Assembly (NCBI RefSeq): GCF_026745355.1
Contig: NC_079207.1
Coordinates: 38,771,880 to 38,835,879, forward strand
Direction: 5' to 3'
DNA: 64,000 nt
From: Beta vulgaris subsp. vulgaris
Taxonomy: Eukaryota > Streptophyta > Magnoliopsida > Caryophyllales > Amaranthaceae
Shown here in pieces: positions 10,312-22,100 of the stretch. Below the pieces are notes generated by a model. The model saw nothing but the letters and a program-made list of their open reading frames with translations, had not been told where the DNA came from and searched no databases. Position 1 is the first letter of the stretch; each line of letters starts with the position of its first letter. The translations under genes and the position numbers were made by a program.

Positions 10312-13057
10312 ATGGCAGCCGTTCCACAAACATCAGCAAACCTTTCGGGGCTAAAATCTTCTTGTGCTCAACTTGCACCCAGAAAACTCCGGCCATTTCA
10401 GGTATTTTTATTTTACTTACTTTCTCCAAAAAAAAATTGTTGGTTTCATTTCATTTTCTTAACGTTCTTTAAATTCTGGAAGATGTTACTTTATTGATGT
10501 TGATCAACTGAAATCTCTGGACTTCATTCTAAATGGGAAACTATGAGTTTGTGTTAGAACTATCAATTGAGTTATCGAAATCTTAATGTTTTTGGTGCAA
10601 CAACTTAATATCTGCTATAAAAGGGTCAAAGTGAAGTGATCTGGGTGATGTACAGAATGGTTAAGGATTTGTTTTTGTGGAGATCTTAATATTTTGATTA
10701 AATGCGGTCTTGTAAATGTAACTGGCTTACATGATTACTGTAAAAACAATCAATTTTTCTATCTACTTTCTGGGGTTTGTTGGATGGAAATTTGGAATAT
10801 ACTTCGTTTGTAGATTCTTGGGAAGAATATGGGGTGTGGTTTGGATCTTGAATTGATGGGAAAAAAATGCGACCGGAAAATGTGATATCTTGAAGATTTG
10901 AGATAATCTGCTCCTGTTTGGATAATTAAGGTCTAATGAAATGATGGAGTCGAGCTTATTGCCAATAGGTTGGATTAAGTAATGAATAGTTTGGGAAATC
11001 TATGTTGGTGACTTGTGTAGCAAAGACATGGCTGGGGTTCCGAACCTGAAGTCACATCCTTAGGGATTCATTAGCACGGAAGCGGCTCAGGTTTTGAAAA
11101 CGGGAAACAACGGGTCCTAGAGGTTTTCATGCTTCATATAGGATGGCATGATGATGCTGAAATTTTGGGAAGGATGTAGTACATGGTGGAGGAAGGGATG
11201 ATAAGGAGACTATTGAGATGACGTACTCATTTACTTCGATATGCTTAGGGAGGCGAATTTAGGGAGAAATGTGGTTGCAGTATCTAGTGGCAGTGTGGCA
11301 CATAAATTGATTAGTGGCCGCTGGCAACTACCTTATGAAGGTTGGTTAAAAGTTATCATGGAGCATACTGTGCATTTCGGGAGAGTTGAGCTTTGAGTAT
11401 AGTGATTCGTCGGATATTGCTGAATGAGCTATTTGTGCAAGTAAGCTCAAATGTGACGGGATTGAGTTGGATTGTGGGCACTTTTGTTATATCCTATTAA
11501 AAAGGTGGGTATATGTCTCGGAACACCTTAAGGGATATAATCTGGAATGAAGACATTCAAAGAAAGGTTGAACCTGCAGATATCAAGGATAAGATAAGGG
11601 ATTAACTCGGTTTGGTCATGTGCCATGTCGAACATGAAATACACCAGTGTAGAAAGTAGAGAGGAGAAATAGATTTGCAGGAGTATATAGCACTTAATAG
11701 AAAGAAATGGCCGAAGATGATCTTTGTGGATAACCACATTCAATAACTTATTTGGTTTATGCTGCAGGATTGTTGTTGTTGCAAGTATTATTATAGTAGT
11801 AAAATTCAAATACTATGACTCATTTTGTGTCACATGTAACACAAAAGGTGTTAGCAACAGATAAAATGCAAGGTTGCAAGGGCTAATGGCATTATAAAGA
11901 TGAGTAGATTTGGGTTACATTCTGTACTCGACGTGCAACAGATAAAAATGAGTCACATTCCATACTCGACGTGCAAGGTCGCAAGTAACCCTATTCTGAA
12001 GTCATCCAATTCAAGTCTGACCCGATCAATCACTTGTTTTGGACCATATACTTCCACCTAAGAAAGGGAAGGGAAAACCAGTATTAGGCTCTTGCCAAAA
12101 AAAAAAAACCTATCAGATAATATGCTGTAACATCTTCCTTGATTTTCTTTATCTGACTCTGCAACTTGGTAAAAGTATTTCATTTTATGATGACGCATTC
12201 CAGCTTGAATTGAATTGAAGATCAATATTGCATGCTGAACATGTGCATTTCTTGCAAAACAGTGAGAATTCAATTATATAAACCTTTATACCTATGATGC
12301 GTAAACGAGCGAGAATATGTGTGAATTAGAAAGGCTATTATGTTGTCAGACGTATCTTTTAAACATGCTATGCTGCAGATTATGTAATTTGGGAACCTTT
12401 CCATCAGAGTGTTCAATATTAGGAGCACTGTAGAATCTGGAAGACCAATATATATTGTGGATAGATGTGTCATGTATCCACCGAGAAAGTTGCATTGGGT
12501 TTCTTGAGTTTCGATGGCTTTAGTCTTACAGATTCCTTTTATTATTTCGCGTATATTTCACATGGTGCTTCTTGGGGATATCCAGGGGGTCAGGAGAAGC
12601 TTAGAATGTGACTTTCAATTTCAGGGCGGGGTCAAAAGGGCTAGCTTTCTCGCTTTGTATAATTTGCATAATTCTTGTTAATGGCATTTTACCAATTGTG
12701 AAGGTAAGATGCAAGGGGGATGCAAAACTGGAGGCACCCAAACAACTGTGTGTCACCCGAAGAGATGCATTGATTTGTTTGACCACTTTGTCAGCGAGTG
12801 GGATTGGTATATCATCACCTAAAGTTGCTGAAGCACGTATGACAAAGGATGAAATCCGGCGGAAAATCAAAGAGAAGTTTGAGATGTTGAGAGAAAAAGC
12901 TGGCCTCTCAAGGCGAAAAGAAAACGACAAGGAAAAGTCGCCTTCAACACCACCCTCCACGAAGAAGGAGAAGAGTCTTCCATTAGAGCCACCTCCGTTG
13001 CCACTTCCAAATCCTCCCCAAGGATTTAAAAAATCACTGGTAGAAGTAACTTTGTAA
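10312..13057 (+). CDS. Predicted thylakoid-lumen protein, two exons (host gene)
   Basis: Exon 1 is 10312-10401, from ATG to CAG|GTATTT. Exon 2 is 12704-13057, from AG|GTAAGATGC to TAA. Both are in phase 0 and give 147 residues. An acceptor at 12624 also looks good, but its frame stops within 20 codons. The first 50 residues are rich in Ser, Ala, Arg and Lys, like a chloroplast transit peptide. RRDALICLTTLSASGIGISS followed by AEA|R is a twin-arginine, hydrophobic, AxA pattern of Tat-route lumen proteins. The mature part is short, with a basic helix (MTKDEIRRKIKEKFEMLREK), then a Lys/Ser/Pro linker with PPPLPLPNPP. I do not recognise the family and no enzyme motif is visible. A possible AATAAA lies at 13348. 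It is intact, unlike its surroundings. Confidence 0.7.
10402..12703 (+). other. Intron of the lumen-protein gene
   Basis: The intron is 2.3 kb long and begins GTATTT. It contains no open frame with recognisable homology, although the middle (about 10990-11800) is less AT-rich and could be old transposon debris. A poly-A run lies near 12100. Confidence 0.5.
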
Positions 13058-13547
13058 TAATCACCAGTAACTGAAACAGAGCTGTAAAGTTTTCAATCTA
13101 TGTGGCAACATGGATGCCTCTAGTTTGGCAAGTTTATGCAGCTGTTTTCTAGAGTTTGCCTGTATGGCTTAAAGCTGGTTCGCTCCCTTCTGTAAGGAAT
13201 TCTTTACTGTTACTCATGAGAAAAAACCTTTTACTGTTTGTAATTTCTAGTTGGTTTTTTGCACGATGAACATTTGACGTTTCGTACATTCACAATGTAC
13301 GAGGTACTAAGGGTGATCAATTCATGACATATACTTATATGAAACTCAATAAATAAGCATGGAGCTAACTCATGCATTCTCACCTTTGAAGTACACAGTT
13401 TTTCTTCTGGTTGATTAATGAATAATGGTGTCCACGTGCAAAAAATGCCTACTTTCTGCATTAATATCTTGTGTTTCGACCGACTCTCTGCATTAATATC
13501 TTGTGTTCCGATGTAAGTGCTCTACTCTCTTTCTAAGTTGGATTAGT
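13058..13547. other. 3' flank of the host gene
   Basis: It contains a possible AATAAA at 13348-13353 and a tandem duplication ctgcattaatatcttgtgtt (two copies, about 13456-13510). No gene is seen. It ends where the left terminal repeat of the large MULE begins. Confidence 0.45.
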
Positions 13548-13601
13548 TGTTTAATGTTAGAATATATCTTTTATATATTATATAAAAAACTAATATGACC
13601 C

Positions 13602-13626
13602 GGTGCACACTAATTGAGTGTGCACC
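13602..13626. repeat. Perfect palindrome in the left MULE terminal repeat
   Basis: GGTGCACACT and AGTGTGCACC form perfect 10-bp arms around AATTG. The right end has the equivalent hairpin at 51861-51886. Confidence 0.8.
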
Positions 13627-13631
13627 CGATT

Positions 13632-13636
13632 CGTAT
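13632..13636. repeat. Tat element TSD, left copy (CGTAT)
   Basis: CGTAT precedes the left LTR and CATAT (34706-34710) follows the right LTR. The single G/A difference is what decay of a methylated CpG would give. Confidence 0.7.
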
Positions 13637-14264
13637 TGTTACTTAGTACGAAACTAGTAATTAAATATCACAACTCCCAAAGATAGGTTCTAAAACTGGA
13701 GACTTGTGCAACAATGATTGGCTCGAATCCCGGGGCAAACTTCTGACCAGCAACCTGCAATAAAGGATCCACCCTGGAGGTTTGGGTGGTATTTCCCCCT
13801 CCGATGCTTAAGTCAGATATCAGGGATGTAAATGAACTTTTAGAGAGAGAAAGTAGAGAGAGAGAAGAATTTATGACAGAGTAACAGTACTAGGCTCTGA
13901 AAAAACGTACCTTTCACCCTGAAATCAAGGACTATTTATACTGTTTGAGATGACTGTTGTACCTTGATGTCACCCTAATTTGGAAGCACCTGATTGGCTA
14001 AGCAATAATATCAGGACACGTGGCAGGTGCTGATTGGTTAGTACATTTTACCTTGTAGCTGAATCAGGCTTTATTTCAATGGGCCTAAGTACAATTTTAG
14101 GGCCATAAAGGAGCTTTTCAGTACACCTTTTCCTCAGGGAGGTGTACTTTAGCCCACAGAACTTGCAGGCCTTTGTACCTTCCTTGGCTTAAACAAATGC
14201 CACATGTAGGGCTGAGATAGCGCCACGTGCCATAAGGGTAGCCGTTGAGTTTTAGGCTACAACA
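13637..14264 (-). repeat. 3' LTR of the Tat element
   Basis: It is highly similar to 34073-34705, with a handful of substitutions and small indels (for example one GA unit fewer in the GAGAGA tract). Both copies end CTACAACA. Confidence 0.9.
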
Positions 14265-14448
14265 TTTACCGCTTAAAAGAGGAAGTTATTATTTCCTAGG
14301 CGCCAAGACGATTAATCTTCTTCTTTTAACCGACCTGGAACTGCCCCTCTCTTTTTCAAAAAAGAGGCGCCATTTTGTCGGTCTCCGCAGGTCAATTCTC
14401 AAGAGTAACGGTTATTTTTACCGGATGGGGGGGTCATTTTCACCCCTC

Positions 14449-14456
14449 TATAAATA
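14449..14456 (+). promoter_or_regulatory. TATA box of the plus-strand accessory gene
   Basis: TATAAATA follows a C-rich stretch just inside the 3' LTR, about 240 bp upstream of the accessory gene's ATG at 14690. It points away from the LTR and antisense to gag-pol, so the gene seems to have its own promoter. Confidence 0.6.
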
Positions 14457-15133
14457 TGTGACCTTGTCGTTTCTGGAATCATTTTAACATTGCTGAGAAA
14501 TTTTCTAGAGAGAGAGACTCCGCAATTTTTACTGAGCTTTTAGAGAGAGAAACTACTCCCGTCCAAGTTTTTGCGAACTGCTACTCCGCTCGTCTGAAGT
14601 CTCAACTCGTCTTTGACATTCGTCCAAGCTTTCTTCTACATGTATTTCTTCATTCATCTTCTTTATATTTTCAAGCATATTTTAAGAAAATGGATTCATC
14701 CTCTACATCGAACGATTCCGGCCGCTCAAGGGTTGGTGCTAACCCTAGAACAGAGGGCCTGACTTCCTCGACATCTTCTAGAGTTGGTCCTATCTCGGCC
14801 GGACATGCATTCTTTTTCTTTAGCCATGGACGGCAAAGTCAGACGACCCAGTCTTTACCTGTGCAGGGTAATCTGGCGCGCGTCAAGCAGACAGCTCGTA
14901 TCAGAAGAAGGGTTAACATGCCGGCCTCTAGCTCAGAAAGAGAGGAATCAACTGGCCGGATTCCCGCTGACGGAGAGCGAGAGATCCAGAGCGCTCGTCC
15001 TGCCAACCAAAACCCGTCTCCTGAACTCGTCCAGGAGGAGTCTGAAAGACAAGGCTCTCCAGAGCCTAACCCGTCAAACCCAAGAGTGGCCTCTGATGAG
15101 TCAAATGAGGCCGAAAGCGCTTCTGCTGCTGGT

Positions 15134-15147
15134 AGCGGCTAGCGGCT
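15134..15147 (+). repeat. 7-bp tandem duplication that breaks the accessory gene
   Basis: AGCGGCT occurs twice back to back (15134-15140 and 15141-15147). The second copy shifts the frame and creates the TAG at 15140-15142. The frame after the duplication is the one carrying the conserved domain. Confidence 0.85.
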
Positions 15148-16139
15148 CAGACGAGCCATCCACCACATCTTCTGAGATAAGGCGGCGCCTGGGCCCCTTG
15201 TCTGACCCTAGATACATCCTGGCCGAAAGTGGCTGGCTAGGACGAGTAGGTCGCCATCTAGACCACCTTTCTTCAGCCATACCCATGCCGGGGTATCGGG
15301 TTGTTCTTCCTGGAAACGAGGACACTATACTTAGTGCTCCTGCTGGCCATTTTGCTGTTTACCGTCTGGCCTTAGATGTCGGACTACGCTTTCCTCTTCA
15401 TCCCTTCATCACTAGAATTCTTTACTATTACAACATAGGACCCAATCAACTTGCCCCAAATTCGTGGCAAAATATTTTAACTTTATAGCCGTCTGTGAGC
15501 TTAAGGGCGTCGAGCCATCCATGGCGGCCTTCTCCCAAATGCACTACGTCTCAAAAGTCCCTAAAACTGTGAATGGGGCTTGGGTGAGTGTTTGCAATCG
15601 GCAAGGTTTTATGACATCTTGGGACAAAACGTCCAAGATGCATGCTTGGAAGGTCGAGTTCCTGTTCGTCCAAGCTCCAAACGAGGCGGTAGCCAGACGG
15701 TACCGCTTTACTAGCCGGAGTGCTACTAATACAGGACGAACAACGTCCTTTCTGGAGCTGGAGGACAGCTCGGCTGAGCATCTGATGGAATACTTTAAAA
15801 TTTCAGAGTATTCCATCAACGACATCTCCTTTAAAGGTCCGTCCAACTGGATCCCTTTCAAGGAGATGTTTTACAACGACGACTTCTTGGTCGCGGCCGG
15901 GTTGAGGCCGACCGCGGATAGAGGTATACTCTTCAAAAAGCTCTAAGTAAAACCCCTTCGTTCTGAGTTTTAGAACTTAACCCTGCTTTTTCTTCTTATG
16001 CAGATTCGGCCAAGGCAAAGTTACGAAAATCTTGGAAAGGCGATATGAGCGCGTCCAAGTTCACCGATTCCCTCTGGAAGGAGTTCAGCAAGACGGGCGC
16101 TGAAAAAAGGGCAGACACTCTGGTAATTAAAATTATTAT

Positions 16140-16144
<5 letters not shown>

Positions 16145-16225
<81 letters not shown>
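16145..16225. repeat. (TA)n microsatellite in an intron
   Basis: About 80 bp of uninterrupted TA lie just after the intron donor at 16122. Confidence 0.95.
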
Positions 16226-16228
<3 letters not shown>

Positions 16229-16255
16229 CGAGCTCGCTCCTTTGGGAATAAAGCG

Positions 16256-16640
16256 TCAATAGACTCCTCTGACGTCTTGCTTCTACGAAGAGGAAACCGT
16301 CCTGAATCCATTCTGGACGCTTCGCCTCTTCGAAGAGAAGACCGTCCTGACTGGGTACTGACGCTTTGCATCTTCGAAGAGCAAACCGTCTTACATCCAT
16401 TTTTGACGTTTTGCTTCTTTGAAGAGCAGGTCGTCTTGACTGGGTCCTGACGCTTTGCCTCTTCGAAGAGCAAACCGTCTTACATCCATTGTTGACGTTT
16501 TGCTTCTTTGAAGAGCAGATCGTCTTGACTGGGTCCTGACGCTTTGCCTCTTCGAAGAGCAAACAGTCTTGAACCCTTCTGGACGATTTGCCTCTTGGAA
16601 GAGCAGATCGTCCAAACAATAGTTGAACGCCTTGCTTTTT
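16256..16640. repeat. 44-bp tandem repeat array in the accessory-gene intron
   Basis: Eight to nine diverged units of about 44 bp share GACGCTTTGCCTCTTCGAAG followed by AGCAAACCGTC. Neighbouring pairs are more alike than single units, so an 88-bp higher-order unit may have been amplified. The array lies between the TA tract and the acceptor at about 16712. Confidence 0.85.
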
Positions 16641-18126
16641 TAGGAGAGAGCATCATGACGTGACCTCAAGACGAGTTCCAACTTTAACTTTTTCCCTTGG
16701 TATCTTTTTTCAGAAAAATGCCCCAACGTCCAAGGCGTTGGTGGAGAAGGCGGCCTCCAAGAAAAGACCGGCCACCACCAGTGAAGCCCCTCCTCAAAGA
16801 AATCAAAGGGGTTCACAGCAAAGAAGAAGAAATCATCACGGCCTGCTCCAAGGTCGTGATTAATATTCCTGCTGAGGACGACCCTCCCAAGGTCGAGGAA
16901 CTGGCCTTGGTTACTTATAGGGGCCCTGCCGGCCCACTGGTCACTGAGCATCCGGACGCGGATGTTCACTTGGACGGAGCAGAGACCCAATTTGCCATGC
17001 CGGACGGCCGCGTGGACGAGTCTGCCTATTCTGGGCCAGTTGCCAAATTGGTTTCTCAGATGCCGGAGGCATACAAGACGGCCTCCCGATCCTCTGGTGA
17101 GTCTTACTACTCTAACATAGTTAGAACATTGCGGGGTGGCGGGCGTCCGATGAGTCCGTCCAACAAACAAGCCGTGGTTATTCCGGTCAGAAATACTGAC
17201 GCCTCTAATCTTTCAGATAAGGGGAAAGGACCAGCCCTTGACGGTTCTCCCGCCCTTTCTGACGATGAATCTTCCCCGGCCTTTGGGAGGATGTCATCGG
17301 CCGACCGCGAGAAGCTCAAGCTGGAGCTTTTCAAGTGCTTTCCTGAACCCTACATCAAGGGGTTGAGGGGAGCATCATCAGGGCATGTAGGATACATGTC
17401 TCAACTTGTTGCCGAGGTACACCTTTCTTTCTTTAGACGCTTATAATTTTTACTTGATTGTTTTTTTTTTTTCTGTTTTTACAACCGTCCTGACATACCT
17501 TCATCTTTTTTATTTTCAGTTCTTTGCTCGCAGCATGTTAACCGAGGACTGGGCGAGAGCGCTTCGAAAATAAAATAAGAAGCTCGTCCAGGACGTGACC
17601 GCGGCTGCCGACCATGCTCAGTTCTCAATGGCCGAGCAGGAGGTGTTGCACCAGCAATCCAAGCTAGCTTGGGAAAAACGGTCAGCCGACCTGGAATCTC
17701 AAAATAAGACTTATCTCCTTCGGCTGACCGAAATGCTGGACGAGAGAGCGTCTTTGGAACGCTTCCTTACCGACGAGAGAAACTCGGTCATGACCATGGC
17801 CGCCGAGTTTTACCGAGAAAACCTTGTCCTTAAGGTTAAAAACCAAGCTCTCCGAGCCGAGGTCACGGAACAGTTGAAGCGGCCAAGGAGGCTATGAACA
17901 CCGTCATAGATACCTCGAAGGAATGGGCCGTGCAGGCCTTTGGGATGATGGCCGAAGAAGAGGATATCCCCAGATATGCTCGCCGGCTGGAATTTCAAGA
18001 AAGCCTGCACAAGGCCAATATCCAAGGGGAAGAGCCCCCGTCTTCCAAGAATCTTCTAAGGACGAAGAAGAAGAAGATGACGCGGAGGCTCAGGACGAAG
18101 AAGACAATGCCCCTCCAGCCGCTTAA

Positions 18127-19143
18127 TTTCCTTTATTTTGGCCGCGAGCCACTTGTACTTGTACTTTTTTGTACTACTGCTTTAGACTAGCTTGTAGTTT
18201 AGTTTTTTAGAGTAGATTGTAATCATTTCTTCCATCTATGAAAAGTTATCTTTTTCAATTTCCACCGCCTTACATTTTAGTGCATAGGACGCCTTGAATT
18301 ATGATTTAATTTTTATGCCAAGTACCAACGCAATTCGTCATAAGGCAATTTGTCAACGCAAACTTCGGACGGGACACCAAGTCCTTTGGCCGAGTGTATC
18401 AAGGCATTTTACCAATTTCCCATACTTTAATGCCCAAGTATTAAACCAATTCGCCAACATTTTTTATCTGAACCATTAGTTCTTTCCTGGACGTTCACTA
18501 GATGCCCAAGCAAAAACTTGAGTTTAAAAACTGCCAAGTTAATAACTTGTTCGGCCAGAACCTGGACAATCATTCGTCATTGGACAAAGACTTAGTTATT
18601 TATAAACTGTGCCCCTATATGCCCCCCTTTTTGGACGAGGAGGTTTTTTCAACCTTTGTTCAAAAATGAGAAAAGAGCATAATTTTTAAATAACTTGGAC
18701 GTTTTTCTTAGAATGTTTTCAATTCGTCCATCTTTGTTGACTTATGAAATAACTTGTTCCTTTACTAAGGTTGTTATTTCTAAGTTTTTGGCTTTTGGAC
18801 GGAAAGTGGGATACCTTTACTAAGGCGTCCTAATTCCAGTCGACCTTGTTTAGGAGATGTTTAACTCTTTAAGTAAACACCGGCCAATTTCATGTAATTA
18901 TCTATTTTAGGATGATAACATGTTCAACCAATCTCCTAATGAAAGGTGCATTGTCTTTCTGGTCTGTTAAATTAGTTAACTTTGGACGATAGTATATAAC
19001 TTAAGCAAATAAATCAAACAGAGTCATAGAGAAGTAGAGCTGTATTATATGAATTTTGCTTGACGGATAGTCAAGGTACATGTATACATTCTACTTTTTT
19101 CATTGTAATGCATTAAGAGAAGATTACAATTTGCCTAGATACC
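18127..19143. other. Non-coding spacer between accessory gene and integrase
   Basis: It is AT-rich with frequent GGACG/CGTCC words and holds the 3' ends of two convergent genes: the accessory gene from the left, and pol ending at 19144 from the right. No open frame of substance is seen. Confidence 0.6.
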
Positions 19144-22100
19144 CTAAACAAAGTATTTCTTCAAAGTATCGGAATTCCACGTCCTAGGAATGGAACGTCC
19201 GTCCATGCCTTCCAGACGAAAGGTGCCATTCTGCACTACTTCGATTATTTTGTAGGGTCCTTCCCAGTTAGGAGTGAGCTTTCCTAGCTCTCTGGCTCGG
19301 CCGACTGCTTCCATTTTCCTCAAGACGAGGTCTCCAAGCTTCAATGGACGCCTTGCAACTCTCTTGTTGAACTCCCTTGCCATTCTCAACTTGTATAGCT
19401 GCATCCTCAGCAATGCATTACTCCTGACTTCGGGAACTAAGTCCAAAGCCGTCCGAAGAGCTGCCCAGTTAGCATCTTCTGAGTACATCATCACCCTTAA
19501 GGTGGGTTCTTCAACCTCAATAGGAAGGACGGCCTCAGAGCCATAGACTATCATGAAAGGAGTTTCTCCTGTGGAATTCTTGGTCGTCGTCCTTATTGAC
19601 CATAAGACCAGCTGCAATTCTTCTACCCATAGCCCCTATTATCTAACTTCTTTTTGATCCCGGCCGACAGAATTTTGTTAAAAGCCTCAACTTGCCCATT
19701 AGCCTGTGGATGAGCTACTGCAGCAAAGTGAGCTTTGATTCCTTGATCGGCCAACCATTGACGGAGCTTGGGTGTTTCAAATTGTGGCCCATTATCAAAG
19801 ACGATCGACTGAGGCATACCAAACCTTGTAATCAGGTTCTTCCAGATGAACCCTTTGACGTCATTGGTGGTAATGCCTCTTAATGCTTCAGCTTCAACCC
19901 ACTTTGTAAAGTATTCCACAGCTACTATTACAAACTTCTTCTGGCCGGCAGCAATAGGGAAGGGACCAAGAATATCCATCCCCCATTTAGCAAAGGGGAG
20001 GGGAAGAGAATTGGAGTTAAGTAGTTGGACGGCTTCTGATGAATGTTGCCATGCCTCTGACAACTATCACATTTTTTTGCATATAGCAAGGCGTCCTCTT
20101 TCAAAGTCGGCCAAAAGTAGCCAGTCCTTAGTGCATTTTCTCCTAATGCCCTTCCTCCAATATGGGAAGCACAAGCTCCTTCAGGTAGCTCTTTTAACAC
20201 GTCCAATCCCTCCTTTCGACTGATGCATTTGAGAAGAGGCCGGTTGTAGGATTTTTTGTATAGAGTCTTATTCCATAATTTGAACCACTTGTCCCTTGCT
20301 TCACATCACTTAGCTTCTATTGGATCAAGAGGCAACCGGCCAGTCTTCTTAAACTCAATGATGGGGCTCATCCACTCATTTTCTCGGCTAAGAATCAGAA
20401 TTTCCTCGGTCTCAATACTCTTGGCCACCTTGACCTCCCAGAAGACCGTTCTATGAACATCTCCCTCAGCCGAACTAGCCAGCTTAGAAAGAGCATCGGC
20501 CTGATGATTTTCAGATCTAGGCACCTGATCCAGGACGAACCTCTTCAAAGACTTGATCTCCTCCTTAACCAAGTTCATATACTTACTCATGGATGCTTCT
20601 TTGCACTCAAAGTCTCCGTTTACTTGACTGACGACCAGCAGAGAATCAGTTTTAGCCTCAATCTCCGAAGCTCCAGCCGCTTTGCACATTTTTATGCCGG
20701 CTAAGAGCGCTTCATACTCTGCCTCATTGTTCGAAGCCTGGAATTTAAACTTCATTGCATATTCAAACTTGTCTCCTTCTGGGGATTGAAAGATGATCCC
20801 TGCCCCACATCCGTTCGCAGTTGAGGATCCATCCACCATAAGGGTCCAATGACGCTTTCCCTCTGCTGGGTCTTGGACGCTTTCTACTGTAGGCCGAGTA
20901 AGCTCTACAATGAAATCAGCCAAGGCTTGCCCTTTGATTGCCTTTCGGGGCTCAAATGTTAAGTCAAACATATTGAGCTCAACGGCCCATTTCAACATCC
21001 GGCCAGATGCATCCATCTTATGTAACACTTGCCTCAGCGGCTGTTCAGTATAAACTAGAATGCTATGGGCTAGGAAGTAAGGCCTTAACTTCCGGTTGGC
21101 CATCAACAAAGCCAGGCCGAACTTCTCAATGGACGAGTACCTGCTCTCCGCGTCCTTCAATACATGGCTCACAAAATAGATGGGTATTTGCACTGAGTCT
21201 CTCTCAGCCAAGAGAACAGCACTTACCGCGAACGGAGACATGACCAGGTAAACGTACAATTTTTCTCCCTCGGCCGGACTGATCAATCTAGGCAGCTGCC
21301 GAAGATGATCTTTAACTTGCTGAAGCGCCACCTTAGCTTCTTCCGTCCACTCAAACTTGGCATTCTTTTTAATAGTTGCAAAGAAATGGTGACATTTGTC
21401 CCCTGATTTCGAGAGAAACCGTCCAAGAGCAGCCAAACAGCCCGTCAGACGCTGAACGTCTTTGACTTTGGACGGCAAAGTCATATTCATTATAGCTTGA
21501 ATTTTGTCGGGATTGGCCTCAATCCCTCTCTGATCAACCAAAAACCCCAGAAATTTTCCAGCCACTACGCCGAATACACATTTCTGCGGGTTGAGCTTCA
21601 ACTTGAACTTCCTCAAGGTGAGGAATGTTTCCCTCAAATCATCCAGATGATCTCTTTCTTCTTTACTTTTGACGATCATGTCGTCGATATAGGCTTCCAT
21701 GTTTCTCCCAAGCTGCGGCTGAAACACCGTGTTGATAAGCCTTTGAAATGTGGTTGGCGCATTTCTTAGGCCGAAGGGCATTCTGAGCCATCCATACAAC
21801 CCTTTCTCAGTAATGAAGGAGGTTTTATCTTGGTCGCCCAGCCACATGGGAATCTGGTGGAAGCCGGAGTAAGCGTCCATAAAACTCAGCAATGCGTGGT
21901 CGGCTGTTGAATCTACCAGACGATCGATTATGGGTAACGGAAAGCTGTCCTTAGGACAAGCCTTGTTCAGATCCGTATAATCAACGCACATTCTCCATGT
22001 GCCATTCGGCTTCGGAACCATCACAACATTTGCCACCCGATCTGGGTAATAAGTTTCCCGGATGAACTTAGACTTGAGCAGCTTTTGAACTTCTTCATCA

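Larger units (their letters stand above)
14690..18126 (+). pseudogene. Antisense accessory gene of the Tat element, Transposase_28 ('putative gypsy type transposon') family
   Basis: ATG at 14690 opens a Ser/Glu/Pro-rich N-terminus (MDSSSTSNDSGRSRVGANPR). The conserved domain follows at about 15200-15650 (LRFPLHPFITRILYYYNIGP, then AVCELKGVEPSMAAF), the signature of PF04195 proteins. Introns are likely at 16122-16712 (CTG|GTAATT to TTTTTTCAG), 17416-17519 (GAG|GTACAC to TTTTCAG), and probably near 15950-16003. The C-terminus (17595-17880) is a coiled coil (EKRSADLESQNKTYLLRLTE), followed by an acidic tail ending at 18126. Breaks: a 7-bp duplication at 15134-15147, a shift near 15470, a stop near 17571, and shifts near 17890 and 18030. 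The role of these proteins is not established. The gene is antisense to gag-pol. Confidence 0.8.

Noticed and set aside
10990..11800. A gene or retroelement inside the host intron
   Set aside because: The stretch is less AT-rich but stops occur in all frames and no domain words could be found.
13637..14264. The repeat at 13.64 and 34.08 kb as a segmental duplication
   Set aside because: The copies start TG and end CA, are flanked by a near-perfect 5-bp duplication and have a PBS just inside one of them, so they are LTRs.
15996..16619. Minus-strand open frame of 207 codons
   Set aside because: It is the translation of the 44-bp array and the TA tract, and shadows an intron of the plus-strand gene.
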